A stretch of 64,000 nt of DNA from Gammaproteobacteria bacterium (lineage in GTDB: Bacteria; Pseudomonadota; Gammaproteobacteria; Steroidobacterales; Rariloculaceae). Position numbers and translations under genes: made by a program. The notes under the pieces are model-generated. The model did no database searches. It was not told the DNA's origin and worked only from the letters and a program-made list of their open reading frames with translations. Below, piece by piece: positions 26,887 through 35,113 of this stretch; the first letter of the stretch is position 1, and every line of letters begins with the position of its first letter. The stretch lies in contig DASVDR010000024.1 of NCBI GenBank assembly GCA_036381015.1, positions 62,001 through 126,000 on the forward strand. Reading direction: 5' to 3'.

Positions 26887-27831
26887 ATGACGGCTATGAT
26901 CGACTGTCAGGGGCTGACCAAGCAGTACGGCCAATTCGTCGCCGTGGACAACCTGAGCTTTCGCGTGGAGCCGGGCGAAGTGCTCGGGTTTCTCGGCCCG
27001 AACGGCGCGGGCAAGACGACGACGATGCGCATCGTCGCCGGCTTCCTGCCGGCGACGTCGGGACGAGCGGTCGTCTGCGGGTACGACGTCGAGACGCAGG
27101 CCATCGAGGCGAAGCGGCGGATCGGCTACCTCCCGGAGGGCGCCCCGAGCTATCCCGAGATGACGCCGCGCACCTTTCTAGAGTTCGTCGCCGAGGCGCG
27201 GGGGATGCCCGCGGCCGGCCGGCAGAAGCGGCTCGAGGAAGTCTACGGTCTGCTGCATCTCGAGCGTGTGCTGGATCAGAGCATCGAGACGCTGTCCAAG
27301 GGCTACCGTCGGCGCGTCGGGCTCGCTCAAGCGATCCTGCACGATCCGGAGGTGCTGATTCTCGACGAGCCCACGGACGGGCTCGATCCGAACCAGAAGC
27401 ACGAAGTGCGCCAGCTGATCGGCACGATGGCGAAAAGCAAGATCATCGTGATCTCCACGCATCTCCTCGAGGAGGTCGACGCCGTCTGCACGCGCGCCGT
27501 CGTCATTGCCCGCGGCCGCATCCTCGCGGACGACACGCCGGCGGGTCTCGAGGCCCGCTCGCGGTTTCACAACGCCGTCTCGCTGAAGCTCGCCGATGCG
27601 TCGAAGCTGGCCGCCGCCCGTGCCGACATCGCGGCGCTGCCCGAGGTCGCGTCCGTCGAGCTCGACGAACGGAGCGGCAAGCTCACGGCATTTCCGGCCC
27701 CGGGCAAGCTGCCCCTCGGCCCGATCGGCAGGCTCGCGGAGCGCAGCGGCTGGGAGCTCGACGAGCTGCACCTCGAGGCCGGCAGGCTCGACGAGGTATT
27801 CCGCACGATCACCGGAGGAGCGAGCGCATGA
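26887..27831 (+). CDS. ABC transporter ATPase, GldA-like
   Basis: A 314-residue ABC ATPase with Walker A (GPNGAGKTT, residues 37-45), a Q-loop region (GYLPEGAPSYPEM), the ABC signature in variant form (LSKGYRRRVGLAQAIL), Walker B (VLILDEPTDGLDP) and the switch histidine (ISTHLLEEV). A C-terminal extension of about 90 residues is typical of the GldA/NatA group. The next gene's ATG overlaps its stop (ATGA), and the four-gene order (ATPase, permease, GldG-like, DUF4340-like) is a recurrent cassette. The start could also be three codons downstream (MIDCQG). Confidence 0.93.
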   Translation: MTAMIDCQGLTKQYGQFVAVDNLSFRVEPGEVLGFLGPNGAGKTTTMRIVAGFLPATSGRAVVCGYDVETQAIEAKRRIGYLPEGAPSYPEMTPRTFLEFVAEARGMPAAGRQKRLEEVYGLLHLERVLDQSIETLSKGYRRRVGLAQAILHDPEVLILDEPTDGLDPNQKHEVRQLIGTMAKSKIIVISTHLLEEVDAVCTRAVVIARGRILADDTPAGLEARSRFHNAVSLKLADASKLAAARADIAALPEVASVELDERSGKLTAFPAPGKLPLGPIGRLAERSGWELDELHLEAGRLDEVFRTITGGASA

Positions 27832-28562
27832 GCGGCACGTTTGCGGTCATGCGGCGCGAGCTGCTCGGCTACTTCTCGACGCCGCTCGCGTACGTATTCA
27901 TCTTCATCTTCCTCGTTCTCGCAAGCGCCTTCACGTTCTACCTCGGAAACTTCTACGAGCGCGGCCAGGCGGATCTCGCGCCGTTCTTCACGTTCCATCC
28001 CTGGCTCTTCCTGTTCCTGGTGCCGGCGCTCAGCATGCGGCTGTGGGCCGAGGAACGCAGATCGGGAAGCATCGAGCTGCTGATGACGCTGCCGGTCACG
28101 GTGTGGCAGGCGGTTCTCGGCAAGTTCCTCGCCGCCTGGATCTTCACCGCCCTCGCGGTCGGGCTGACGTTTCCGATCTGGCTCACGGTCAACTACCTCG
28201 GCTCGCCGGACAACGGCGTGATCCTCGCCGCGTATCTCGGCAGCATCATGATGGCGGGCGGCTTTCTCGCCGTGGGGTCGTGTCTGTCCGCGGTCACGAA
28301 GAACCAGGTGATCGCGTTCATTCTGGCGGTTCTCGTGGCCGTCGTGCTGCTGCTCGCCGGGCTTGCGATCGTGCTCGACCTGTTCGCGGCATGGGCGCCG
28401 CAGCCCATCGTCGACGCCATTGCGAGCCTGAGCTTCCTGACGCATTTCCAGAGCATCAGCAAAGGCGTCATCGACGTCAGGGACGTCGTGTACTTCGCGC
28501 TCCTCATCGGCTTCGCGCTCTACGCGAACACGATCATCCTCGAGCTCAAGAAGGCCGATTGA
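27828..28562 (+). CDS. ABC-2 permease, GldF-like
   Basis: A 244-residue membrane protein with six predicted helices, opening MSGTFAVMRRELLGYFSTPLAYVF, typical for ABC-2 permeases of the GldF type. The segment RLWAEERRSGSIELLMTLPVT is the conserved cytoplasmic coupling region of this family. It works with the upstream ATPase; the cargo is unknown. In Bacteroidetes the related GldAFG proteins are needed for gliding, but in proteobacteria the role of the cassette is undefined. Confidence 0.92.
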   Translation: MSGTFAVMRRELLGYFSTPLAYVFIFIFLVLASAFTFYLGNFYERGQADLAPFFTFHPWLFLFLVPALSMRLWAEERRSGSIELLMTLPVTVWQAVLGKFLAAWIFTALAVGLTFPIWLTVNYLGSPDNGVILAAYLGSIMMAGGFLAVGSCLSAVTKNQVIAFILAVLVAVVLLLAGLAIVLDLFAAWAPQPIVDAIASLSFLTHFQSISKGVIDVRDVVYFALLIGFALYANTIILELKKAD

Positions 28563-28563
28563 C

Positions 28564-30564
28564 ATGAACACCGCCGGAAGACGCCGAATCGGGTACTCGA
28601 CGCTCGTAGTCCTTCTGCTCGTCTTCGTGGCCGCCGTCATGGCGAGCAACACGTTGCTGAAGGGCATGCGGCTCGACCTGACCGAGAACAACCTTTACAC
28701 GCTTTCCCCGGGCACGAAGTCGTTGCTCGCGGGGCTCGACGAGCCGATCAACCTCTACCTGTTCTTCTCCGACGAGGAGACGGCCGACATCCCGTTCATA
28801 CGCACTTATGAAGTGAGAGTGCGGGAGCTGCTCGAGGAGATGGCCGCGAGCTCGAACGGGATGCTGCGTCTCGAGGTCGTGGATCCGGAGCCTTTCTCGG
28901 AGGAAGAGGATCGGGCCACGCAATTCGGGCTTCAGCCGGTGAATCTCGGCACGCTCGGCGAGAACGTCTTCTTCGGGCTCGCCGGGACGAACGGAGTCGG
29001 CGACGAGGCCGCGATTCCGTTCCTTCAGCCGGACAAGGAGCCGTTCCTCGAGTACGACGTCGCGAGGATGATCTACAGCCTCGCGCATCCCGAGAAACCG
29101 GTGATCGGCCTCCTCGCCGGCGTGCCGATGAGCGGCGGATTCGATCCGACCGCCGGGAGGCCCTCGTCGCCGTGGGTCATCACGCAGCAGGTCCGGCAGC
29201 TGTTCGAGGTTCGAACGCTGCCGTCGAGCCTCGAGTCCATCGACGCGGACGTCGACGTGCTGTGGCTCGTCCATCCGTCGAATCTCGACGAGAAGACGCT
29301 CTATGCGATCGACCAGTTCGTGCTCCGCGGCGGCCGCGCGCTGATCTTCGTCGATCCGCTCGCCGAGATCGCGAGCGCCGCGGCCGGCCCGAGCGGTTTC
29401 GGCGCCGCCAACGGCTCGAATCTCGATCGGCTGTTCGACGCGTGGGGCGTCGAGTTCTCCGCCGACCAGGTCGTCGTCGACAACGTGTATGCATTGAGCG
29501 TGAACACCGGCTTCGGGACGCGACCGGTGCGGCACATCGGGCTCGCCGGTCTCGACGCGCAGGCGATGGATCAGGAGGACGTGATCACCGCGGGCCTCGA
29601 GACGATCAACGTCGGGACGGCCGGCCACTTCACCGACGCCGACGAGGACGGCGGCGTTACGCTCACGCCGCTCCTGACGTCGAGCCCGGAGGCCGCGCTG
29701 ATGCCGGCCGCGCGCTTCCAGTTCCTCGCCGATCCGGGCGATCTGTTGAACGATTTCTCGCCGACCGGCGAGCGCTACGTGCTCGCGGCGCGCCTCGAAG
29801 GCCCGATCAAGAGCGCGTTCCCCGACGGGCCGCCGGGCGACGACGAGGCCGCGGACGAGGACGAAGCCGACGCCGAGCAGAACGGGGCGGAGGACGAGGA
29901 CGCCGCGCCCGAGGAAGCCGCTGAAGCGGAAGCAAGCGCGGCGGACTCCGACGGCGCGGACGAGGAGGGCGAGGGCACCGACGCCGGAGGGCATCTCGCT
30001 TCCGCGGAGAACGTGAACGTCGTGCTCGTCGGCGACGTCGACGTGCTGAGCGACCGACTCTGGGTCCAGAGGCAGAGCTTCCTCGGCCAGCAGCTGATCA
30101 CGGCCTTCGCGAGCAACGGCGACTTCGTGACCAACGCGCTCGACAATCTGTCCGGGAGCGCCGAGCTGATCGGGCTGCGCAGCCGCGCCACGTATTCCCG
30201 GCCGTTCACGACGGTCGAAGCGCTGCGGCGTGAGGCCGACGCGAAATTCCGTGCGACCGAGCAGCGGCTTCAGGCCGAGCTCGACGAGACCGAGCGCAGG
30301 CTCTCGGAGCTCCAGTCCCAGCGAGACGACGCGACGTCCGTGCTGATGACGCCCGAGCAGCAGGCGGAGATTCAACGCTTTCTCGACCAGCAGGTGCGCA
30401 TCCGCCAGGAGCTGCGCGCCGTACGTCGAAATCTCGACCGCAGCATCGAGCAGCTCGGCACCACTCTGAAGGTGCTGAACATCGGCGTGATGCCGCTCGG
30501 GCTGACGCTGCTCACGCTGCTCGTCTTCCACCTCCGACGACGACACCGGAAGGGGCAACGATGA
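28564..30564 (+). CDS. GldG-like ABC-associated membrane protein
   Basis: A 666-residue protein with an N-terminal transmembrane helix (STLVVLLLVFVAAVMASNTLL), the opening RLDLTENNLYTLSPGTKSLLAGLDEPINLYLFFS typical of GldG/ABC-type auxiliary domains, and a C-terminal helix (IGVMPLGLTLLTLLVFHL) before a basic tail. The large periplasmic part would lie between. An acidic low-complexity insert of about 50 residues (about 424-476) interrupts it, followed by a coiled coil (about 555-630). It starts 1 bp after the permease stop. The insert is unusual and also present, in another form, in the next protein. Confidence 0.88.
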   Translation: MNTAGRRRIGYSTLVVLLLVFVAAVMASNTLLKGMRLDLTENNLYTLSPGTKSLLAGLDEPINLYLFFSDEETADIPFIRTYEVRVRELLEEMAASSNGMLRLEVVDPEPFSEEEDRATQFGLQPVNLGTLGENVFFGLAGTNGVGDEAAIPFLQPDKEPFLEYDVARMIYSLAHPEKPVIGLLAGVPMSGGFDPTAGRPSSPWVITQQVRQLFEVRTLPSSLESIDADVDVLWLVHPSNLDEKTLYAIDQFVLRGGRALIFVDPLAEIASAAAGPSGFGAANGSNLDRLFDAWGVEFSADQVVVDNVYALSVNTGFGTRPVRHIGLAGLDAQAMDQEDVITAGLETINVGTAGHFTDADEDGGVTLTPLLTSSPEAALMPAARFQFLADPGDLLNDFSPTGERYVLAARLEGPIKSAFPDGPPGDDEAADEDEADAEQNGAEDEDAAPEEAAEAEASAADSDGADEEGEGTDAGGHLASAENVNVVLVGDVDVLSDRLWVQRQSFLGQQLITAFASNGDFVTNALDNLSGSAELIGLRSRATYSRPFTTVEALRREADAKFRATEQRLQAELDETERRLSELQSQRDDATSVLMTPEQQAEIQRFLDQQVRIRQELRAVRRNLDRSIEQLGTTLKVLNIGVMPLGLTLLTLLVFHLRRRHRKGQR

Positions 30565-31769
30565 CGACTCGAACGCTCGTAGGCCTCGTCGCGGCTCTGG
30601 CCGTGCTCACGCTGCTCGCGCTCTACGGTCAGCGGTCCGAGACGCCGTCTTCGCGGAACGACGCGCTGCTGCTGCCGGAGCTCGAGTCCGCGCTCGCCGA
30701 CATCGACCGCGTGACGGTCGTCGGCGCGGGCGGGGAGGCGGTCGCCACGATGCGGCGCACTCCGGAGCACTGGCTCATCGCCGAGAAGGACGACTACCCG
30801 GCCGACGTCGGCAAGATCAGAGAAGCCCTGCTCGGGCTCGCCCGGGCGCGCATCGTCGAGGAAAAGACGTCGAATCCGGAGTACTACGAACGGCTCGGCG
30901 TCCGCGACGTCGACACCGAGGACGCACGCGGTGTCGCGATCACCGCGTTCAGCGGCGACCGGGCCTTCCCGTCGGTCATCGTCGGCGATGCCGCCGGCGG
31001 CGGATACCGTTACGTGCGGCTCGCTGACGAGCCCGAGAGCTACCTCGTCGATCAAGAGCTCGACGTGCCGAACAGCGGTGCGGAGTGGGTCGACCCGACG
31101 ATCGTCGACATCCCGGGCACGCGCATCAGCCGCGTGACGATAGAGCACCCGGACGGCGAGACGGTCACGATCGTCAAGGAGAGCGAGGACCAAACCAATT
31201 TCACGGTCGAGAACGTGCCCGAGGGTCGGGAGCTGACCTATGCGGGCGTCGCGAACGTGATCGGCAACTCGTTGCGCGACTTGCGTCTCGACGACGTCGA
31301 GGCGGCGACGGAGGAGGCCGGCGATGTCTCGCCGGTGGTCACGACGTTCCACACGTTCGACGGTCTCGTCGTCACGGCCCGAGGCTTCGAGGGTGACGAC
31401 GGCGCGTGGGTCACGTTCGAGGCGAGTGTCGATCCGGACGCGCAGGCCGCGGTCGAAGAGACTTCGGACGAAGAGACTTCGGATGCGGACGAGGCTTCGG
31501 GCGGCGCGGCCGCCGCCGAGCCCGAGACCGAGGCGGCCGACGCCGCTCCTGCCGGAGAGGACGCGGCGGGGACCGCCGACGAGGAGAAGGCAGCCGAGTC
31601 GGCGCAAGCCGAAGACGCGGACGACGGCGGCGAGGCGGTCGACCCGGCCGAGGAAGCCGAGCGCATCAACGCCCGTGTGCGCGGGTGGCGCTACAAGATC
31701 CCTTCGTATCAGTTCGATCAAATGACGCGCCGGATGGCCGACTTGCTGAAGGCGCCGGAGACCGAATAG
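30561..31769 (+). CDS. DUF4340-like membrane-anchored protein
   Basis: A 402-residue protein with an N-terminal anchor (TRTLVGLVAALAVLTLLALYGQ) and a periplasmic region with DUF4340-type repeats (WLIAEKDDYPADVGKIREALLGLARARIVEEKTSNPEYYERLGV). An acidic Glu/Asp/Ala-rich stretch of about 75 residues lies near 293-367. The C-terminal block RVRGWRYKIPSYQFDQMTRRMADLL is the family's usual ending. It overlaps the GldG-like gene by 4 bp and completes the ABC cassette. Its biochemical function is not established in any family I know. Confidence 0.87.
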   Translation: MTTRTLVGLVAALAVLTLLALYGQRSETPSSRNDALLLPELESALADIDRVTVVGAGGEAVATMRRTPEHWLIAEKDDYPADVGKIREALLGLARARIVEEKTSNPEYYERLGVRDVDTEDARGVAITAFSGDRAFPSVIVGDAAGGGYRYVRLADEPESYLVDQELDVPNSGAEWVDPTIVDIPGTRISRVTIEHPDGETVTIVKESEDQTNFTVENVPEGRELTYAGVANVIGNSLRDLRLDDVEAATEEAGDVSPVVTTFHTFDGLVVTARGFEGDDGAWVTFEASVDPDAQAAVEETSDEETSDADEASGGAAAAEPETEAADAAPAGEDAAGTADEEKAAESAQAEDADDGGEAVDPAEEAERINARVRGWRYKIPSYQFDQMTRRMADLLKAPETE

Positions 31770-31864
31770 CGAGCGCTCCCGCGCCGGTCTCGCGAGGGGC
31801 CGCGGCCGTGCTCCGCCGCGCGCCTCTTCGGTCGTCGTGCGAGTTGCGCTAAGCTCGCGCGCTC

Positions 31865-33433
31865 ATGGGTGCACGGCAAAAAGCCCCGGCACGGCCGCTC
31901 GCGGCGAGCTACGTCGAAAGGATTCTCAAGGCACGCGTCTACGACGCCGCCATCGAGTCGCCGCTCGACCACGCGCCGCGCCTGTCCCGGCGGCTCGGCA
32001 ACGACGTCTGGCTGAAGCGCGAGGACCTTCAGCCGGTCTTCTCGTTCAAGGTGCGCGGCGCTTACAACAAGGTCGCGCAGCTGCCGGCAGCGACGCTCAC
32101 GAAAGGCGTGATCTGCAGCTCGGCCGGAAATCACGCGCAGGGCGTGGCCCTCGCGGCGCGGAAGCGCGGCGTGCGTGCGGTCGTCGTGATGCCGACGAGC
32201 ACGCCGTCGATCAAGGTGGAAGCCGTCCGGGCGCTCGGCGGCGAGGCCGTTCTCGAGGGCGAGGATTACGACGAGGCGTACGCGCACGCGATGCGCCTCG
32301 CCGAAGCCCAGGGCCTCACGTTCGTCCACCCGTTCGCGGACCCCGACGTCATTGCCGGCCAGGGGACGATCGGCGTCGAGCTGACGCGCCAGTGGAAGGA
32401 GCCGCCCGCGGCGATCTTCGTGCCGATCGGCGGCGGTGGGCTCGTCGGCGGCATCGGATCGTACGTGAAGCACCTCTACCCCGACGTGCGGATCATCGGC
32501 GTGGAGCCCGTGGAGGCGGCCAGCATGCACGACTCGCTGCGGCACGGGGCGCCGGTCACTCTCGACCACGTCGGCATCTTCGCCGACGGCGTCGCCGTGC
32601 GGCGCGTCAGCGACCATACGTTCGCGCTCGCCCGCGAGGTCGTCGACGAGATCGTGCTCGTCGAGACCGACGAGATTTGCGCGGCGATCAAAGACATCTT
32701 CGAGGACTGCCGCGTCGTCATGGAGCCCGCCGGGGCGCTGTCGGTCGCGGGGCTGAAGCGTTACGCCGACGATCGCGAGCGGCGCGGCGAGCGCTACATC
32801 GCGATCGCGAGCGGCGCGAACATCAACTTCGACCGTCTGCGCCACGTGACCGAACGCGCCGAGATCGGCGAGCACCGGGAGGCGCTCATCGCCGCCGAGA
32901 TACCGGAGCAGCCGGGCGCATTCCTGCGATTTTGCGAAGCCCTCGGCGCGCGCAGCATCACCGAGTTCAACTACCGGTACGCACCTTCCGAGCAAGCGCA
33001 CATCTTCGTCGGAGTCGCGCTCCAGGGCGACCGGCACGAGGCCTCCGAGCTCGTCGCGAGCCTGTCGGCGCTCGGCTACCCCGTGCTCGATCTCTCCGAC
33101 AACGAGCTCGCGAAGCTGCATGTCCGCCACATGATCGGCGGACACGTGCCGTCGATCGACGACGAGCTGATCTACCGCTTCGAGTTTCCGGAGCGGCCGG
33201 GCGCCCTGCTCAAGTTCCTGAGGGCCATCGGGGACCGATGGAACATCAGCCTGTTCCATTACCGGAACCACGGCTCCGACTACGGCCGCGTGCTCGCCGG
33301 CGTTCAGGTGCCGCAAGCGGAAAGGCGCGAGTTCGACGCGCACTTGGATACGCTCGGCTACACGCATGCCGAGGAGACCGGCAACCCCGCATATCGGCTG
33401 TTCCTCGGCGCGAACGGAGGCGCGATTCGCTAG
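31865..33433 (+). CDS. ilvA: Threonine ammonia-lyase (biosynthetic threonine deaminase)
   Basis: A 522-residue PLP enzyme converting threonine to 2-oxobutyrate, the first committed step of isoleucine synthesis. The PLP lysine is Lys62 (PVFSFKVRGAYNK), the phosphate-binding loop appears as SSAGNHAQGVALAA, and GGGGLVGGIGSYVK follows. Two C-terminal ACT-like regulatory domains are present (EIPEQPGAFLRFCEALG and EFPERPGALLKFLRAIG), as expected for the isoleucine-inhibited form rather than the short catabolic form. The length fits the ~514-residue E. coli IlvA. Confidence 0.95.
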   Translation: MGARQKAPARPLAASYVERILKARVYDAAIESPLDHAPRLSRRLGNDVWLKREDLQPVFSFKVRGAYNKVAQLPAATLTKGVICSSAGNHAQGVALAARKRGVRAVVVMPTSTPSIKVEAVRALGGEAVLEGEDYDEAYAHAMRLAEAQGLTFVHPFADPDVIAGQGTIGVELTRQWKEPPAAIFVPIGGGGLVGGIGSYVKHLYPDVRIIGVEPVEAASMHDSLRHGAPVTLDHVGIFADGVAVRRVSDHTFALAREVVDEIVLVETDEICAAIKDIFEDCRVVMEPAGALSVAGLKRYADDRERRGERYIAIASGANINFDRLRHVTERAEIGEHREALIAAEIPEQPGAFLRFCEALGARSITEFNYRYAPSEQAHIFVGVALQGDRHEASELVASLSALGYPVLDLSDNELAKLHVRHMIGGHVPSIDDELIYRFEFPERPGALLKFLRAIGDRWNISLFHYRNHGSDYGRVLAGVQVPQAERREFDAHLDTLGYTHAEETGNPAYRLFLGANGGAIR

Positions 33434-33499
33434 CGCTGGCCCGCCTCGCATCCCTTTGCGAAGCCGTCTGCGGCCGGGGATGGCCCCGGCGCACCCCGG

Positions 33500-34141
33500 C
33501 TAAAGGGATTCGATGTGCCGGATCTTGCTCGGCTGCGACAGGCGGTAGAAGCGGCGCAGCTCGCGATGCAAAAGCGAGCCCCGGCTCAACCCCTGCGCGA
33601 GATCGGGGCCGAGCGTCAGGCAATACTTCCCGGCGTACCGGTTCGCCGCGCGATAGCGGCGCAGCTCGCTCTGGCTCAGGCCGCGATCGAAGCGCGGGCG
33701 CTCGAACAGCCACTCGTGCAGCGCCGCCGGCGGCCGCCCGTCCTGGCGCTGCAGGAGAATGCTCGTCGCGATGAACTTGTCCACCTCCGCCTGCAGCTCC
33801 ATCTCGAGCAGCCGCACCGGCTTCTCGAGCGCCGCGTTCCAGGCGTAGTACGCGAAGTGGCTCACGCCCTCGAAAGCGGTCCAGAAATCCGCGAGATTGC
33901 GCTCGTCGAGACGGCGGGTCGGATCCCGCTCCGCGAGCCTCTCCACGAGGCTCGCCTCGAGATACAGAGACACCTCCGCCTGCCCGTCGCGCTCGGCGAT
34001 CAGTAGCTTCTCGTCGACGCTGCGCCCGTTCGCGTCGAGCAGATTCGCGATCTTCGGATCGGTGATCAGAAAATCTTCGATGTCGTACGCCAGCTCTAGC
34101 GCGTAGATGTCGGCGAGCAGGGCATGGAGGTTAGCCAGCAA
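33500..34141 (-). CDS. Hypothetical protein, second gene of an unknown two-gene operon
   Basis: A 213-residue soluble protein, helix-rich (LLADIYALELAYDIEDFLITD; EGVSHFAYYAWNAALEKPVRLLEMELQAEVDKF), with a basic tail ending RFYRLSQPSKIRHIESL. No signal, membrane segment or cysteine pair is seen. I propose a TTG start at 34139-34141 with GGAGG seven bases upstream; the frame open further back overlaps the preceding gene and has no conserved character. The gap to the upstream gene is 20 bp, so the two are probably one transcript. I do not recognise the family. Confidence 0.75.
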   Translation of the reverse strand: MLANLHALLADIYALELAYDIEDFLITDPKIANLLDANGRSVDEKLLIAERDGQAEVSLYLEASLVERLAERDPTRRLDERNLADFWTAFEGVSHFAYYAWNAALEKPVRLLEMELQAEVDKFIATSILLQRQDGRPPAALHEWLFERPRFDRGLSQSELRRYRAANRYAGKYCLTLGPDLAQGLSRGSLLHRELRRFYRLSQPSKIRHIESL

Positions 34142-34161
34142 AGTTCGCCTCCGGCCGTCCG

Positions 34162-34791
34162 TTAATGCCGGCTCGTGATGTTCAGTGCACGATCGGGCTC
34201 GATGCCTATCCGACGTAGCAGCCGCTCCGCTCGCTTGCTGCCGGTGCGCAGCCACACCTCGTAGAGCCGCAGAACGTCCACGTCGTCGTTGCCGCGCGCC
34301 TCATCACGAACCTCGCTCAGCACGTCGACGAAGTCCTGGAACTTCGACGCGAGCTCGGCGAATACGCTCGCGTACGCCTGCCCGCGCACGCTGCCGCGGA
34401 CGCTTTCCGAAAGCGAGCTGTAAGCCGACCCGCCCATCCGCACGTAGTAGTCCACGTCCACCTGGCGGCGGGCGAGGCTCTCGCCGAAGAAACCGGCCAC
34501 GAACAGCGCGATGTCGCCGAGCCGTTGAAGCTCGAAGTTGCGTTCCTCGACCGTCGGCGCCTCGGCGGCCTTGGCGAGAATCAACGCGAGCGGCCTCAGC
34601 ATGCGGCTCTCGGCCGTGCCTTCGTACAGGACCTCGGAGCGGGCGAACAGCGTGAGGAGATTGACGACGTAATACGCCGTGAGATCGTCCGCATCCACTC
34701 CCTGCCGGTCCATCGCGCTCGACACGGAATTGCGGAAAAACTCGGTGAGACTCCTGACCGGCCTTACGCGCGTATCGTGCATCGTTCGCAT
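34162..34791 (-). CDS. Hypothetical protein, first gene of an unknown two-gene operon
   Basis: A 209-residue soluble, helix-rich protein. Segments include SLTEFFRNSVSSAMDRQGVDADDLTAYYVVNLLTLFARSE, RLGDIALFVAGFFGESLARRQVDVDYYVRMGGSAYSSL and a leucine/arginine-rich C-terminus. GGGAGA lies upstream of the ATG at 34789-34791. No known motif is recognised. Partner gene and spacing suggest the two products act together. The phrase LFVAGFFGESL hints at a buried helix but not a membrane span. Confidence 0.75.
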   Translation of the reverse strand: MRTMHDTRVRPVRSLTEFFRNSVSSAMDRQGVDADDLTAYYVVNLLTLFARSEVLYEGTAESRMLRPLALILAKAAEAPTVEERNFELQRLGDIALFVAGFFGESLARRQVDVDYYVRMGGSAYSSLSESVRGSVRGQAYASVFAELASKFQDFVDVLSEVRDEARGNDDVDVLRLYEVWLRTGSKRAERLLRRIGIEPDRALNITSRH

Positions 34792-35113
34792 GTCTCCCTC
34801 GCTCGCCGCCGACGAGTTCGCCGGCCGAATTCCGGCCGGCGCTTCCCGAGTATAGGAACCCGGACGCGCCCGCCGGGTGTCCTGCCTCACAGATGCGGGC
34901 GCCTCGGGACGGGCGCCGCACGAGGCCGGCCGCGCCCGAGAACGCTCGCGTCTCCCGGCACGGCCACCCGCGCGGAATCCCGGCTCCGTCGGCCCGTCCG
35001 CGCTGCTTGGGCAGACTACTACAGCATATTAGAATGGATTTCGAGCCGGGACGTTCCGCAACGGACCGCGACGCTCGTGGGGGGCTCGAGGACGAACGGA
35101 TCGGTCGCACGCT
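34792..35113. other. 322-bp divergent intergenic region
   Basis: This separates the unknown operon (minus) from the SLC13-type transporter (plus). It contains an inverted GCCGGC/CCGGCC-rich stretch (about 34820-34845) and an AT-richer patch around 35015-35040 (CAGCATATTAGAATGG) where a promoter for the transporter is likely, but no -35/-10 pair with normal spacing stands out. Confidence 0.45.

Noticed and set aside
26542-26934. Minus-strand 130-codon frame
   Set aside because: Arginine/serine-rich shadow across the ABC gene start.
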